DNA of 64,000 nt from Nocardia ninae NBRC 108245 (GTDB taxonomy: Bacteria; Actinomycetota; Actinomycetes; Mycobacteriales; Mycobacteriaceae), in the NCBI RefSeq assembly GCF_007990755.1, contig NZ_BJXA01000019.1, forward strand, positions 1 to 64,000. The letters are read 5' to 3'. The position numbers were made by a program, and so were the translations under genes. A model generated the notes under the pieces. The model had not been told where the DNA came from and did no database searches. It saw only the letters and a list, made by a program, of their open reading frames with translations. This document shows positions 37,099 to 46,659 of the stretch, in pieces; position 1 is the stretch's first letter, and each line of letters starts with the position of its first letter.

Positions 37099-40000
37099 TC
37101 ACCCGCGGCCGTCGTCGATCAAGGCGAACAGTTCCTCGTCGCTCGCCGACGCCAGATCTTCGTGTGATTCGGCGTCGCGGTCCGCGCCGCCGCCCGCCAG
37201 TTCCAGCAGTTCCTGTAGCCGCGCGACGATCTGTTCGTCCGGGCCGGCGGCCTGGATCATCGCCTTCACCGAGTCGAGGCCGGCCAGGATCGGATCGGCC
37301 GCGGGGGCCTGCTCGGCCGCGACGCGCTCACTCAGGAAAGCGGTGAGCGCTTGGGCCGAGGGGTAATCCAGTACCACCGTGCTCGGCAAACGCAGGCCGG
37401 TCAGTGCGCCGAGCTGGTTACGGAGTTCGACCGCGGCCAGCGAGTCGACGCCGAGTTCGGTGAACGCGCGATCGGGCTCGATGGCCTTGGGGTCGGTGTA
37501 GCCGAGCGCGGTCGCGACGGTCGCGCTGACCAGGCTCGCGATGGCCGCCGACCGGCTTTCCTCGGCCAGCTCCGCGATCTCACGCAGCCAGGTCCCGGTC
37601 GAATCGTCGGTCTTCGCGCCCGACCGGACCGCCCGCTGGCGGCGTTTGGGCACCACATCGCGGAAGATGACCGGCGGTTCGTCGCCGTCGCGCAGCACGG
37701 CCAGATTCAGCGCGGCGGGCACGACCAGCGGGGCGGTGCTGCCCAGTGCCGAGTCGAACAACGCAAGGCCCTGGTCCGGGGTCAGCGGGGTGACGCCGAA
37801 GCGCGCCCAGCGGGCGATGTCGCCGTCGCGCAGCGTGCCGCCGAGACCGACCGTCCCGTCCCACAGACCCCACGCCTGCGCCGTCGCGGGCAGTCCCGCG
37901 GCGACGCGGTGCGCGGCGAGCGCGTCGAGATAGGTGTTGGCGGCGGCGTAGTTGGCCTGGCCCGCCATGCCGACGAGCCCGGATACCGAGGAGAAGAGGA
38001 TGAACGCGGCCAGGTCGCTGTCCTTGGTCAGCTCGTGCAGATGCCAGGCGGCATCGACCTTGGGCCGGAACACGGTGTCGATGCCGTCGTCGGTCAGCGC
38101 CGACATCGTGCTGTCGGCGAGCACGGCCGCGGTGTGCACGACCGCGGTCAGCGGATGCTCGGCCGGGATGCCCGCCAGTAGTTCGGCGAGGGCGGCGCGG
38201 TCCGCGACGTCGACGGCCGCAACGGTCACCTCGGCGCCGAGTCCGGTCAACTCCGTGACCAGGTCGTCCACCCCGGGGGTCCGGGCGCCGCGGCGGCTGC
38301 ACAGCAGCAGCCTGCGCACGCCGTGTTTGCCGACCAGATGGCGGGCGAAAAGCCCACCGAGCCCGCTGGTTCCGCCGACGATGAGTACCGTGCCCACCGG
38401 GTCGAGCTGTGGTGCCGCGGCGAGTTCCGCCTCGGGTACCCGGGTCGCCCTCGGCACCCGTAGCTCACCGTTGCGCACGGCGATCTGCGGCTCGCCGCTG
38501 GCGAGCGCCGCGGACAACGCGTTGTCGGCGGTCGGATCGTCGAGATCCACCAGCACGAAGCGGCCGGGGTTCTCGGTCTGCGCGGACCGGATGAGTCCCC
38601 AGATCGGGGCGGCGGACAGCGCGGGCACGTCCTCGCCCGGCACGGCCGCGACCGCGCCGGAGGTCACGAAGACCAGCCGGGAGTCGGCGAAACGGTCGTC
38701 GCTGAGCCACGCGCGGGCCAGGCCGAGCGCGTGCCGGGTCGCGGCGTGCGCGGCCTCGATGCCGTGCGGTCCGACGGGGATGTCGACCACGGCGTATTCG
38801 GCGTCCGCCGCGGCCGCGAGATCGTCGCCGGCCACCCTGGTCCACGATGGACTCGGCGCGGTCGGCGTGGCAAGCGTCGGCCAGTGCACGGCGAGCAGCG
38901 GTTGGCCGCTCCGATGCGCGGTCTCGGCGAGCTGTTCCTTGGTCACCGCGCGCAGCGACAGCGATTCGATCGTCGCGACCGGGGCGCCGGTCCGATCGGC
39001 GATGGTGAGCGCGATCTGGTCCGGGCCGATGGCGGCGATCCTGGCCCGCACCTCGGTCGCCCCGACCGCGTGCGCCACGGCGCCCGCCCAGCCGAACGGC
39101 AGCCGGATGTGGCCTTCCTCGGCCGGGGCGGTCAGCACGTGGGCGTGCAGGACCGCGTCCAACAGCGCGGGATGGATGCCGAATCGCGTTGCGTCACTGT
39201 GTTGTTCCTCGGGCAGCCGGACCTCTACGAACAGATCCGCACCCTGCCGCCACACCGCGCGCAGCCCCTGGAACGCGGGCCCGTATTCGTAGCCGAGCTC
39301 GGCGAGCCGGGCATAGGCGTTGTCCAGATCGACCGCGGCCGCCCCGGCAGGTGGCCAGTCGGCCGACCCCGCCGGAGTCCCCTCCGCCTGCGTGGTCAGC
39401 ACGCCGGTGGCGTGCCGGGTCCAGGACCCGAACTCGTCTTCGTCGAGTCGGGAGTGCACGGTGAAAGCCCTACCGCCGCCGGCGTCCACGTCGGTGAGCG
39501 CGACCTGAATCCAGACCGCGTCGGTGCCTGCGAGGAACAGCGGAGCGGTGAGGGTGAGGTCGTCGACCCGGTGCGCGCCGACCCGCTCCCCCGCGCTCAA
39601 CGCCAAATCGAGGAACGCGGTGGCAGGCACCAGGACGTTGCCGTCGATCGCGTGATCGGCGAGCCACGGCATCGCCTCGAGGGAGAGCCTGCCGGTATAC
39701 ACCGCGCCACCCGCCTCGGCGAGGTCGACGGTCGTGGCGAGCAGCGGATGCTCGGCGGCCGCGAGCCCGAGGCCGCGCGCGTCGGTCTTCGGACGGGGTG
39801 CGAGCCAGAAACGTTCGCGGTGGAAGGCGTAGGTGGGCAGATCCACCTGCCCGGCGCCGGGCAGCACCGGCGCGAGATCGACCGGCAGGCCGCTGGCGTA
39901 CGCGGTGGCGAGCCCGCCGAGGAACGACTCGGTTTCCGCGCGACCCGCCCGCAGCGGGGCGATGATCGCGGCGGCGGATTCGATCCCGCCGCGCACCATC

Positions 40001-43000
40001 GGCGCGAGCGTGGCGTCCGGGCCGACCTCGAGATAGTGGGTGACGCCCTGCCCCTCGAGGGTGCGCATCGCGTCGAGGAAGCGCACGGTCCCGCTGACTT
40101 GGCGGGCCCAGTAGTCCACCGAGCGCAGCTCGTCGACCGAGGCGAGCTTGCCGGTCAGCGTGGACACGATCGGCAGCGCCGGGGTGCGGAAGTCGACGTC
40201 CTCGGCGACCTCGCGGAACCCGGCGACGATCTCGTCCATGTGCGGCGAGTGGAACGCGTGGCTCACCCGCAGCCTGCGGGTCACCCGGCCCTGCGCGGCC
40301 CAGCCTGCCGCGATGAACTCGGCGATGCCTTCGTCGCCGGAGATGACCACCGACTCCGGGGCGTTGACCGCGGCGATCCGGATATCGAGCTCGTGCCCCA
40401 GCAACGAGCGGCTCATCTCCAGTTCTTCCGCGGCGACCGCGATCATCGCCCCGCCGGAGCGGACCGCCTGCATCAGCCTGCCGCGCGCGGCGATCAGTTT
40501 GGCGGCGTCGGCGAGCGAGAACAACCCGCTCACATAGCCCGCGGTGAGCTCGCCGACCGAATGACCGACCAGCAGGTCCGGGGTGAGGCCGAACTGTTCG
40601 AGCAGCCGGAACAGCGCGACCTCGAACGCGAACAACGCGGGCTGGGTGTACTCGGTGCGGTGCAGCGACGCGGCGTCCTCGGTGCCGTCCTCGGCGAAGA
40701 GGATCTCGCGCAGCGGCCGCGCCAGCCAGCGATCCAGTTCCAGGCAGGTCTCGTCCAATGCGTCGGCGAACGCACCGAACTCGGCGTAGAGCTCGCGGCC
40801 CATGCCGGTGTGCTGAGCGCCCTGGCCCGCGAACAGGAAGGCGGTCGAACCGACGCCTCGCGCGTTGCCCAGCACCAGGTTCGGCGCCTCGGCGCCTTGG
40901 ATCAGCGCGTCCAAGCCGGCGAGCAGGTCGGCGTTGTCGCGGCCGGTGATCACCGCGCGCCGCTCGAAGGCGTGCCGGGCGTGCAGGGTTCGGGCGACAT
41001 CGGCGGGGGCCGCCGTGGGGTGGTCGCCGAGGAACGCGCGCAACCGAGTGGCCTGGGCGTGCAGCGAATCCTCGTCGCGGGCCGAGAGCGACCACGGGAT
41101 CGACGTGCTCGGCGGCTCGGCGGCCGCCTCCGCCGGTTCCTCGTCGAATTGTTCCAGGATGACGTGCGCGTTGGTGCCGCTGATCCCGAACGAGGACACC
41201 GCCGCCCGTGCGGGCGCGCCGGTGGCGGGCCACGGCCGCGCCTCGGTGAGCAGTTCGACCGTGCCCGTGCTCCAGTCCACATGCGGCGTCGGCTCGTCGA
41301 CGTGCAGCGTCTTCGGCAGCACGCCGTGCCGGATGGCCTCGACCATCTTGATGATCCCGCCGACACCGGCCGCCGCCTGCGCGTGGCCGATGTTCGACTT
41401 GAGCGAACCGAGGTACAGCGGGCGCTCGGCGGTGCGCGCGCGGCCGTAGGTGGCCATGATCGCCTCGGCCTCGATCGGGTCGCCGAGGGTGGTGCCGGTG
41501 CCGTGTGCCTCGACCGCGTCCACGTCCGCGGCGGTCAGGCCGGCGTCGGCCAGCGCCGCGCGGATCACCCGCTGCTGGCTCGGCCCGTTCGGCGCGGTGA
41601 GCCCGTTGGACGCACCGTCGGAGTTCACCGCGGAGCCGCGGACGACGGCCAGTACCCGATGCCCGTTGCGCTGGGCGTCGGAGAGCCGCTCGACCAGGAG
41701 CAGGCCGACGCCTTCGGCCCAGGAGGTGCCGTCGGCCGCCGCCGCGAACGGCTTGCACCGGCCGTCGGTGGCCAGGCCGCGCTGCCGGGAGAACTCGACG
41801 AAGATGCCCGGCGTCGACATCACCGTCACGCCGCCGGCGAAGGCCATGGTGGACTCGCCCGAACGCAGCGACTGGATCGCCAGGTGCAAGGCGACCACCG
41901 AGGACGAGCACGCGGTGTCCACCGTGGTCGCGGGCCCGAGCAGGCCGAGCTGATAGGCGATGCGACCGGACATGACGCTGGCCGTGCCGCCGGTGAGCAG
42001 ATGCCCCTCGACGTGCTCGGGCGCGTCGTGCATCCGGGGGCCGTAGTCCGAAGCCATCGCGCCGATGAAGACGCCGGTTCGGCTGCCGCGCAACGTTTCC
42101 GGATCGAGACCGGCGCCTTCCAGGGTCTGCCAGGCCGTCTCCAGCAGCAACCGCTGCTGCGGGTCCATGGCCAGCGCTTCGCGCGGGGAGATGCCGAAGA
42201 ACGCCGCGTCGAAGGTGTCCGCCTCGTGCAGGAAACCGCCCTGGGACACATAGCTCTTGCCCGGACGCTCCGGATCGGGGTGGTGGATGTCGTCCCAGCC
42301 CCGGTTCACCGGGAATCCGGAGATGGCGTCGCTGCCCTCGGCGACCAGACGCCAAAGGTCCGAAGGCGATTCGACCCCGCCGGGGTAGCGGCAGGCCATC
42401 CCGACGATCGCGATCGGCTCGTCGGTGGTGTCCGCGATCGGGGCCGGGGTCTGCTCGATATCGGGCACCTCGACCAGTTCGGCGTCCAGGTATCGGACCA
42501 GCGCCTCGGGCGTCGGCTGATCGAAGAGCAGAGAGGTCGGTAGTCGCAGACCGGTGGCGTCGTGCAGCCGGTTGCGCAGCTCGACCGAGCTGCGCGAGTC
42601 GAAACCGATGTCCTTGAAGGTCTTTCGGTCCACCACCTGGGCGGTGTCCGCGTACTCCAGTACCGCGGCGGCGTGGGTGCGCACCAGCTCCGTCAGGGCC
42701 TGGCGGCGTTCGGCGGGATCGGCGCCCGCGAGCCGCTGGGCGAAGTCGGAACTGTTCGCGGTGACCGCGCGGGTCCGCTCGCCGACCCAGAAACGCCTGC
42801 GCTGGAACGCGTAGGACGGCAGGTCGACGTGGGGCACCCCGGTGTCCGGGAACGCCGGCGTCCAGTCGACGGCCACGCCGTGCACATAGGCGGTGGCCAC
42901 CGAGGACAGGAAACGTGCGGGATCGTCCTCGCCGCGGCGCAGCGAGCCGACCACCACGGCCGCGGCGCCGCGCGCCTCGGCGGTCTGCGCGACACCGATC

Positions 43001-45423
43001 GCCAGCATCGGATGACCCGACACCTCGACGAACACCGCGCCGCGCTCGTCGCTCAGCAGGTTGTCGACGATGTCCTCGAAATGCACTGTCTGGCGCAGGT
43101 TTCGGTACCAGTACTCGGCGTCGAGATCGGTACCGGCCACGACCGCTCCGGTCACCGTCGAATGGAACGGTATCTCGGTCGGCTGTGGTTCGATGCCGTC
43201 CAGCACGCCGAGGAGCTCCTCGCGGATCTGCTCGACCTGAGCCGAATGCGAGGCGTAGTCGACCGCGATCCGGCGGGTCTGCACCTCGTCTGCCGTAGCC
43301 GCGGCCAGGAATTCCTCCAGTGCGGCAACCTCACCCGCGATCACGACGGAACCCGGACCGTTGAGCGCGGCCACCGACAACCGACCGGCCCACGGCGAAA
43401 TCCGCTCGACCACTTCGTCTTTGCGCAGCCACACCGACGCCATGCCACCCTGTCCGGCGAGCTCGGTGAGCAGCTTGGCGCGGAGCGCGACCACGCGTGC
43501 GGCGTCGCGCAGCGACAGCGCGCCCGCCACACAGGCGGCGGCGATCTCACCTTGCGAGTGACCGACGACCGCGTCCGGCACCACCCCGTAGGAGCGCCAC
43601 AGCCTGGCAAGCGAGACCATCACCGCGAACAGCACCGGCTGCACCACATCGACCCGCTCCAACGGGGCGGCGCCGTCCGTGGCGCGCAGCACTTCCTCGA
43701 GCTCCCAGTCCACGAATTCGCCGAGCGCCCTTGCGCATTCGGTCATCGACTCGGCGAAGACCGGCGTGCTCGCCCACAGCCGCAGCGCCATGCCGGCCCA
43801 CTGATGGCCCTGGCCGGGGAACAGCAGCACCACCCTGGGGCGGGCCAGTGCGCCGGCCGAGGGGCTGCGCACCACGCCGGGCACCACATCGCCGCCCGCC
43901 AGCGCGGTCAGCCCGGACAGCAACTCGGCCCGGTCCGTCCCGATGACGGCGGCGCGATGCTCGAAGGTGGCCCGGTCACCGAGCAGGGACAAACTCACCC
44001 GGGTCGGATCCGCGTCGGCGCCGTCGAGCGCGGTCAGCAGCCGTTGGGCCTGTCCGCGCAGCGCGGCCGGGGACCGGCCGGACAGGATCCACGGCAGCGC
44101 GTCGGGTTGCGCGACCGCGGTGGGCGCTGCCGGTGTGGTGGCGTTCGGCGCGTCCTGCACGACCAGATGGCAGTTGGTGCCGCCCATTCCGAACGAACTG
44201 ACGCCGGCGACCAGCGGGCGGTCCGGCCGGGGCCACGGCGTCAGTTCGGTCTGCACGGCCAGGTTCAGCTCGGCCAGCGGGATGCGCGGGTTCGGCGCGG
44301 CGAAGTTGCGGTTGGCGGGCAGCCTGCGGTGCCGCATGCTCAGCAACACCTTGAGCAGCCCGACGATGCCCGCGGCGCCTTCGAGGTGGCCGACATTGGT
44401 CTTCGCCGAGCCGACCGGCAGCGGCGTCCCCGTGGCTCGGCGGGTGCCGAGCGCGGCGCCGAGTGCCGCCGCCTCGATCGGGTCGCCGACCGGGGTGCCG
44501 GTGCCGTGCAGTTCGACGTACTGCACCGCGTCGGGCTCGATGCCCGCGTTCTCGTGCGCCGTGCGCACCACCAGCTCCTGGGCCTGCGCGCTCGGTACGG
44601 TGAGGCCGTCGGTGGCGCCGTCGTTGTTCACCGCGCTGCCGAGCAGCACGCCGTGGATCCGGTCGCCGTCGGCGAGCGCGGCCGTGAGCGGTTTGAGGAC
44701 GAGCACCACGGCGCCTTCGCCACGGACGAACCCGTTGGCCCGTTCGTCGAAGGTGTAGCACTCGCCGTCGGGCGAGAGGCCGCCGAAGCGTTCTTCGGTC
44801 AGCGCGCTCTCCGCGAGGATGTTCAGGTTGACGCCGGCCGCGATGGCCAGGGTGGATTCGCCGGAGCGCAGGCTCTCGCACGCGAGGTGCACGGCGACCA
44901 GGGAGGAGGACTGTCCGGTGTCGACGGTCAGGCTCGGTCCGCGCAGCCCGAGCTGGTAGGAGACCCGGTTGGCGATGACGCCCCGGTTCACCCCCGTCAT
45001 GGTGTGTTCGTTGATCGCCGCCGCACCGTGCTGGTTGACCAAACTGGCGTAGTCGTCGCGCAGCGAACCGACGAAGACGCCGGTGGCTTCCGCGCGCAGT
45101 CGGTCCGCGACGATCCGCGCGTCTTCGAGGGCGGTCCAGGCCAGTTCGAGGACGATGCGCTGCTGCGGGTCCATCGAGACGGCTTCGCGCGGGGAAATAC
45201 CGAAGAACTCGGCGTCGAAGTGACCGATCTCGTCGAGGAAACCGCCGCGCCGCACGCCCGGCTCGGTCGACGTTCCTGTCCACCGGCCTTTCGGCGCCTC
45301 GTCCAACGCACTGGCGCCATCGCGCAGCAACGCCCAGAAGGCGTCGGGGCTCGCGGCCTTCGGCAGCCTGCAGGACATCCCGACCACCGCGATCCGATCG
45401 CAATCCATCGACTGTCGATTCAT
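37099..45423 (-). CDS. Modular PKS, loading module (KSQ-AT-ACP) and module 1 (KS-AT-DH-KR-ACP)
   Basis: About 2774 residues. Loading: the first KS reads VDTGQSSS (about 170), Gln for Cys, so a KSQ decarboxylase. Its AT has GHSQGE (about 621) and YASH (about 724), the methylmalonyl signature. The ACP serine is in IGFDSRSS (about 939). This gives a propionyl starter. Module 1: KS Cys in DTACSSS (about 1173); AT GHSVGE with HAFH, malonyl; complete DH (HAIDGNVLVP about 1923, YGPAFQG, HPALLDAVLH); KR with GGTSGLG (about 2348), LAD and GQANYAAAN; ACP LGVDSLAA (about 2659); docking tail [12 protein letters not shown]. Predicted output is a 2-pentenoyl thioester. ATG 45423 follows GTGGGAG; a start 48 bases upstream lacks a ribosome binding site. 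It is the first gene of the PKS operon. Confidence 0.93.
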   Translation of the reverse strand: MNRQSMDCDRIAVVGMSCRLPKAASPDAFWALLRDGASALDEAPKGRWTGTSTEPGVRRGGFLDEIGHFDAEFFGISPREAVSMDPQQRIVLELAWTALEDARIVADRLRAEATGVFVGSLRDDYASLVNQHGAAAINEHTMTGVNRGVIANRVSYQLGLRGPSLTVDTGQSSSLVAVHLACESLRSGESTLAIAAGVNLNILAESALTEERFGGLSPDGECYTFDERANGFVRGEGAVVLVLKPLTAALADGDRIHGVLLGSAVNNDGATDGLTVPSAQAQELVVRTAHENAGIEPDAVQYVELHGTGTPVGDPIEAAALGAALGTRRATGTPLPVGSAKTNVGHLEGAAGIVGLLKVLLSMRHRRLPANRNFAAPNPRIPLAELNLAVQTELTPWPRPDRPLVAGVSSFGMGGTNCHLVVQDAPNATTPAAPTAVAQPDALPWILSGRSPAALRGQAQRLLTALDGADADPTRVSLSLLGDRATFEHRAAVIGTDRAELLSGLTALAGGDVVPGVVRSPSAGALARPRVVLLFPGQGHQWAGMALRLWASTPVFAESMTECARALGEFVDWELEEVLRATDGAAPLERVDVVQPVLFAVMVSLARLWRSYGVVPDAVVGHSQGEIAAACVAGALSLRDAARVVALRAKLLTELAGQGGMASVWLRKDEVVERISPWAGRLSVAALNGPGSVVIAGEVAALEEFLAAATADEVQTRRIAVDYASHSAQVEQIREELLGVLDGIEPQPTEIPFHSTVTGAVVAGTDLDAEYWYRNLRQTVHFEDIVDNLLSDERGAVFVEVSGHPMLAIGVAQTAEARGAAAVVVGSLRRGEDDPARFLSSVATAYVHGVAVDWTPAFPDTGVPHVDLPSYAFQRRRFWVGERTRAVTANSSDFAQRLAGADPAERRQALTELVRTHAAAVLEYADTAQVVDRKTFKDIGFDSRSSVELRNRLHDATGLRLPTSLLFDQPTPEALVRYLDAELVEVPDIEQTPAPIADTTDEPIAIVGMACRYPGGVESPSDLWRLVAEGSDAISGFPVNRGWDDIHHPDPERPGKSYVSQGGFLHEADTFDAAFFGISPREALAMDPQQRLLLETAWQTLEGAGLDPETLRGSRTGVFIGAMASDYGPRMHDAPEHVEGHLLTGGTASVMSGRIAYQLGLLGPATTVDTACSSSVVALHLAIQSLRSGESTMAFAGGVTVMSTPGIFVEFSRQRGLATDGRCKPFAAAADGTSWAEGVGLLLVERLSDAQRNGHRVLAVVRGSAVNSDGASNGLTAPNGPSQQRVIRAALADAGLTAADVDAVEAHGTGTTLGDPIEAEAIMATYGRARTAERPLYLGSLKSNIGHAQAAAGVGGIIKMVEAIRHGVLPKTLHVDEPTPHVDWSTGTVELLTEARPWPATGAPARAAVSSFGISGTNAHVILEQFDEEPAEAAAEPPSTSIPWSLSARDEDSLHAQATRLRAFLGDHPTAAPADVARTLHARHAFERRAVITGRDNADLLAGLDALIQGAEAPNLVLGNARGVGSTAFLFAGQGAQHTGMGRELYAEFGAFADALDETCLELDRWLARPLREILFAEDGTEDAASLHRTEYTQPALFAFEVALFRLLEQFGLTPDLLVGHSVGELTAGYVSGLFSLADAAKLIAARGRLMQAVRSGGAMIAVAAEELEMSRSLLGHELDIRIAAVNAPESVVISGDEGIAEFIAAGWAAQGRVTRRLRVSHAFHSPHMDEIVAGFREVAEDVDFRTPALPIVSTLTGKLASVDELRSVDYWARQVSGTVRFLDAMRTLEGQGVTHYLEVGPDATLAPMVRGGIESAAAIIAPLRAGRAETESFLGGLATAYASGLPVDLAPVLPGAGQVDLPTYAFHRERFWLAPRPKTDARGLGLAAAEHPLLATTVDLAEAGGAVYTGRLSLEAMPWLADHAIDGNVLVPATAFLDLALSAGERVGAHRVDDLTLTAPLFLAGTDAVWIQVALTDVDAGGGRAFTVHSRLDEDEFGSWTRHATGVLTTQAEGTPAGSADWPPAGAAAVDLDNAYARLAELGYEYGPAFQGLRAVWRQGADLFVEVRLPEEQHSDATRFGIHPALLDAVLHAHVLTAPAEEGHIRLPFGWAGAVAHAVGATEVRARIAAIGPDQIALTIADRTGAPVATIESLSLRAVTKEQLAETAHRSGQPLLAVHWPTLATPTAPSPSWTRVAGDDLAAAADAEYAVVDIPVGPHGIEAAHAATRHALGLARAWLSDDRFADSRLVFVTSGAVAAVPGEDVPALSAAPIWGLIRSAQTENPGRFVLVDLDDPTADNALSAALASGEPQIAVRNGELRVPRATRVPEAELAAAPQLDPVGTVLIVGGTSGLGGLFARHLVGKHGVRRLLLCSRRGARTPGVDDLVTELTGLGAEVTVAAVDVADRAALAELLAGIPAEHPLTAVVHTAAVLADSTMSALTDDGIDTVFRPKVDAAWHLHELTKDSDLAAFILFSSVSGLVGMAGQANYAAANTYLDALAAHRVAAGLPATAQAWGLWDGTVGLGGTLRDGDIARWARFGVTPLTPDQGLALFDSALGSTAPLVVPAALNLAVLRDGDEPPVIFRDVVPKRRQRAVRSGAKTDDSTGTWLREIAELAEESRSAAIASLVSATVATALGYTDPKAIEPDRAFTELGVDSLAAVELRNQLGALTGLRLPSTVVLDYPSAQALTAFLSERVAAEQAPAADPILAGLDSVKAMIQAAGPDEQIVARLQELLELAGGGADRDAESHEDLASASDEELFALIDDGRG

Positions 45424-45842
45424 GAATGAACTCCCACTGAGGATAATGAGTTCTACCGTTATGCCTCGCATATTCCGAGCAAGAAAAAGCCTATGCAGGG
45501 CCAGTCATGGCGCAGTAATCGCGCTTTTGCGACAACGGTTAGAACCTATTACCCGACAGTGGTCGGCCGATGGGGGCGAAAGACGGTCTACCCCATGTTC
45601 CAGGGGCAAAAACGGGCCTGGGCTCGGACTATCCGGCTAGCCCGAGCCCAGGTACCCGGGTGCTCGTGAGCTACTCGAGCACGATGGGGGCGATTCCGCC
45701 GACCGCGTAGTCCCGAGCCTACACAGCGCCCAGAACACCGTCAATAGAGCATTTAACAATAGTTATAGGCACTAACGGAACGCAGTAGCTCCGCCGGCCG
45801 CAGGAATCGACCTGGTCGCCGGCCCGCGAAGTAGCGGTCGGG
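45424..45842. promoter_or_regulatory. Intergenic region: TetR-gene terminator and PKS operon promoter
   Basis: 419 bases hold no convincing gene. The right part carries the terminator of the 45843-46559 gene (separate entry). The left part (45424-45607), AT-richer than its surroundings, must hold the promoter and leader of the 32-kb PKS operon. No clear -35/-10 pair stands out. TATCCGGCTA (45631-45640) recurs at 51680-51689 in the thioesterase/SDR promoter region. Confidence 0.45.
45608..45652 (-). terminator. Intrinsic terminator of the TetR gene
   Basis: Read on the minus strand, CCTGGGCTCGG (45652-45642) pairs perfectly with CCGAGCCCAGG (45627-45617) around a 14-base loop. CCCG and then TTTTT (45612-45608) follow. 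Stem plus T-run make it a classical intrinsic terminator, placed about 190 bases after the TetR stop and before the PKS promoter. Confidence 0.75.
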
Positions 45843-46559
45843 CTACTGCGGTTCGTACTCGAGGCCGAGCTGCCCGAACACCTCACGCAGGCAGTCCTCG
45901 AAGACCGGCTCGACGTCGGCGAAGGCGAACACCAGCTGGTTCAGCACCTCCATACACAACAGCCCGTACAGCCTGATCCAGATGGACAGAAAGACGTAGA
46001 TCGCCTCGGCGGGCAGCCGCCTGCCCACTTTGGGCGCGTAGTCGAACAGCTGCTCGCGCAGCGACGGCGCCAGCTCGTCGATATCGGGTACCGGAAACCG
46101 CCGCTCCTCCCACAGCTCGACGAACTGCTCGAGGAAGCTCTGCTCGAGTGCGTGCTCGGCCCGCTGCCGTGGCGAGTCGGGGGCGCTACCCGAGGGCGGG
46201 GCCGGACTCGCGAACATCCAGCCGAATTCGGCGCGATGCGCGATGGCCCAGCCGCGCATGGCCCGGCTCATCGCGAGCAGCCTGCGCGACAGCGACTCGT
46301 CCACGGTGTCGTCGCGCGCCCCTTCGATGGTCGCGACCAGCTCCTGATAGAAGTCCGCGGTGACCGCTTCGACCAGCGCCTCATGACTGGGGTAATACCG
46401 GTACAGCGCAGGCCCGCTCATGCCCATCTCCCTGGCCACCGCGTTGACCGTGACCGCGGCGGAACCCTCCTCGATCAGGAGTTTTCTGGCGGTCGTGCGG
46501 ATCTCCTCGAGGGTGGCCTGGCGGAACCGCTCCCTGCGGCTCATGGTCTGTGGGGGCAT
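45843..46559 (-). CDS. TetR-family regulator
   Basis: A 238-residue TetR regulator. The helix-turn-helix is AAVTVNAVAREMGMSGPALYRYYPSHE (about residues 34-60), followed by a long C-terminal domain of the type found in actinobacterial antibiotic-cluster regulators (TetR_C WHG-like, ending LGLEYEPQ). ATG 46559 has AGGAAC upstream; a second ATG five codons in is possible. It is divergent from the SIP-type reductase gene and lies between the PKS operon and the SARP gene, so it could repress its divergent neighbour, the PKS operon or the SARP promoter. It differs in size and sequence from the TetR proteins at 3056 and 10650. Confidence 0.87.
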   Translation of the reverse strand: MPPQTMSRRERFRQATLEEIRTTARKLLIEEGSAAVTVNAVAREMGMSGPALYRYYPSHEALVEAVTADFYQELVATIEGARDDTVDESLSRRLLAMSRAMRGWAIAHRAEFGWMFASPAPPSGSAPDSPRQRAEHALEQSFLEQFVELWEERRFPVPDIDELAPSLREQLFDYAPKVGRRLPAEAIYVFLSIWIRLYGLLCMEVLNQLVFAFADVEPVFEDCLREVFGQLGLEYEPQ

Positions 46560-46659
46560 TGTTTGTTCCTGACCTCGAAGCGGTTGACACGATGGTTTTC
46601 GTCTGGTTAGTTAGATACTATAATTCAAGTTAGGGCCACTCGATGTGCGGGAGAACGAC
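46560..46659. promoter_or_regulatory. Divergent promoter, TetR/SIP reductase
   Basis: The gap contains TATAAT at 46619-46624, a consensus -10 box for the plus-strand gene, with GGGAG at 46649-46653 before its ATG. TTGACA occurs at 46584-46589 but is 29 bases from this -10, too far to pair with it. CTAACT appears twice on the minus strand (46633-46628 and 46614-46609), 19 bases apart, and may be part of an operator. Confidence 0.45.
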
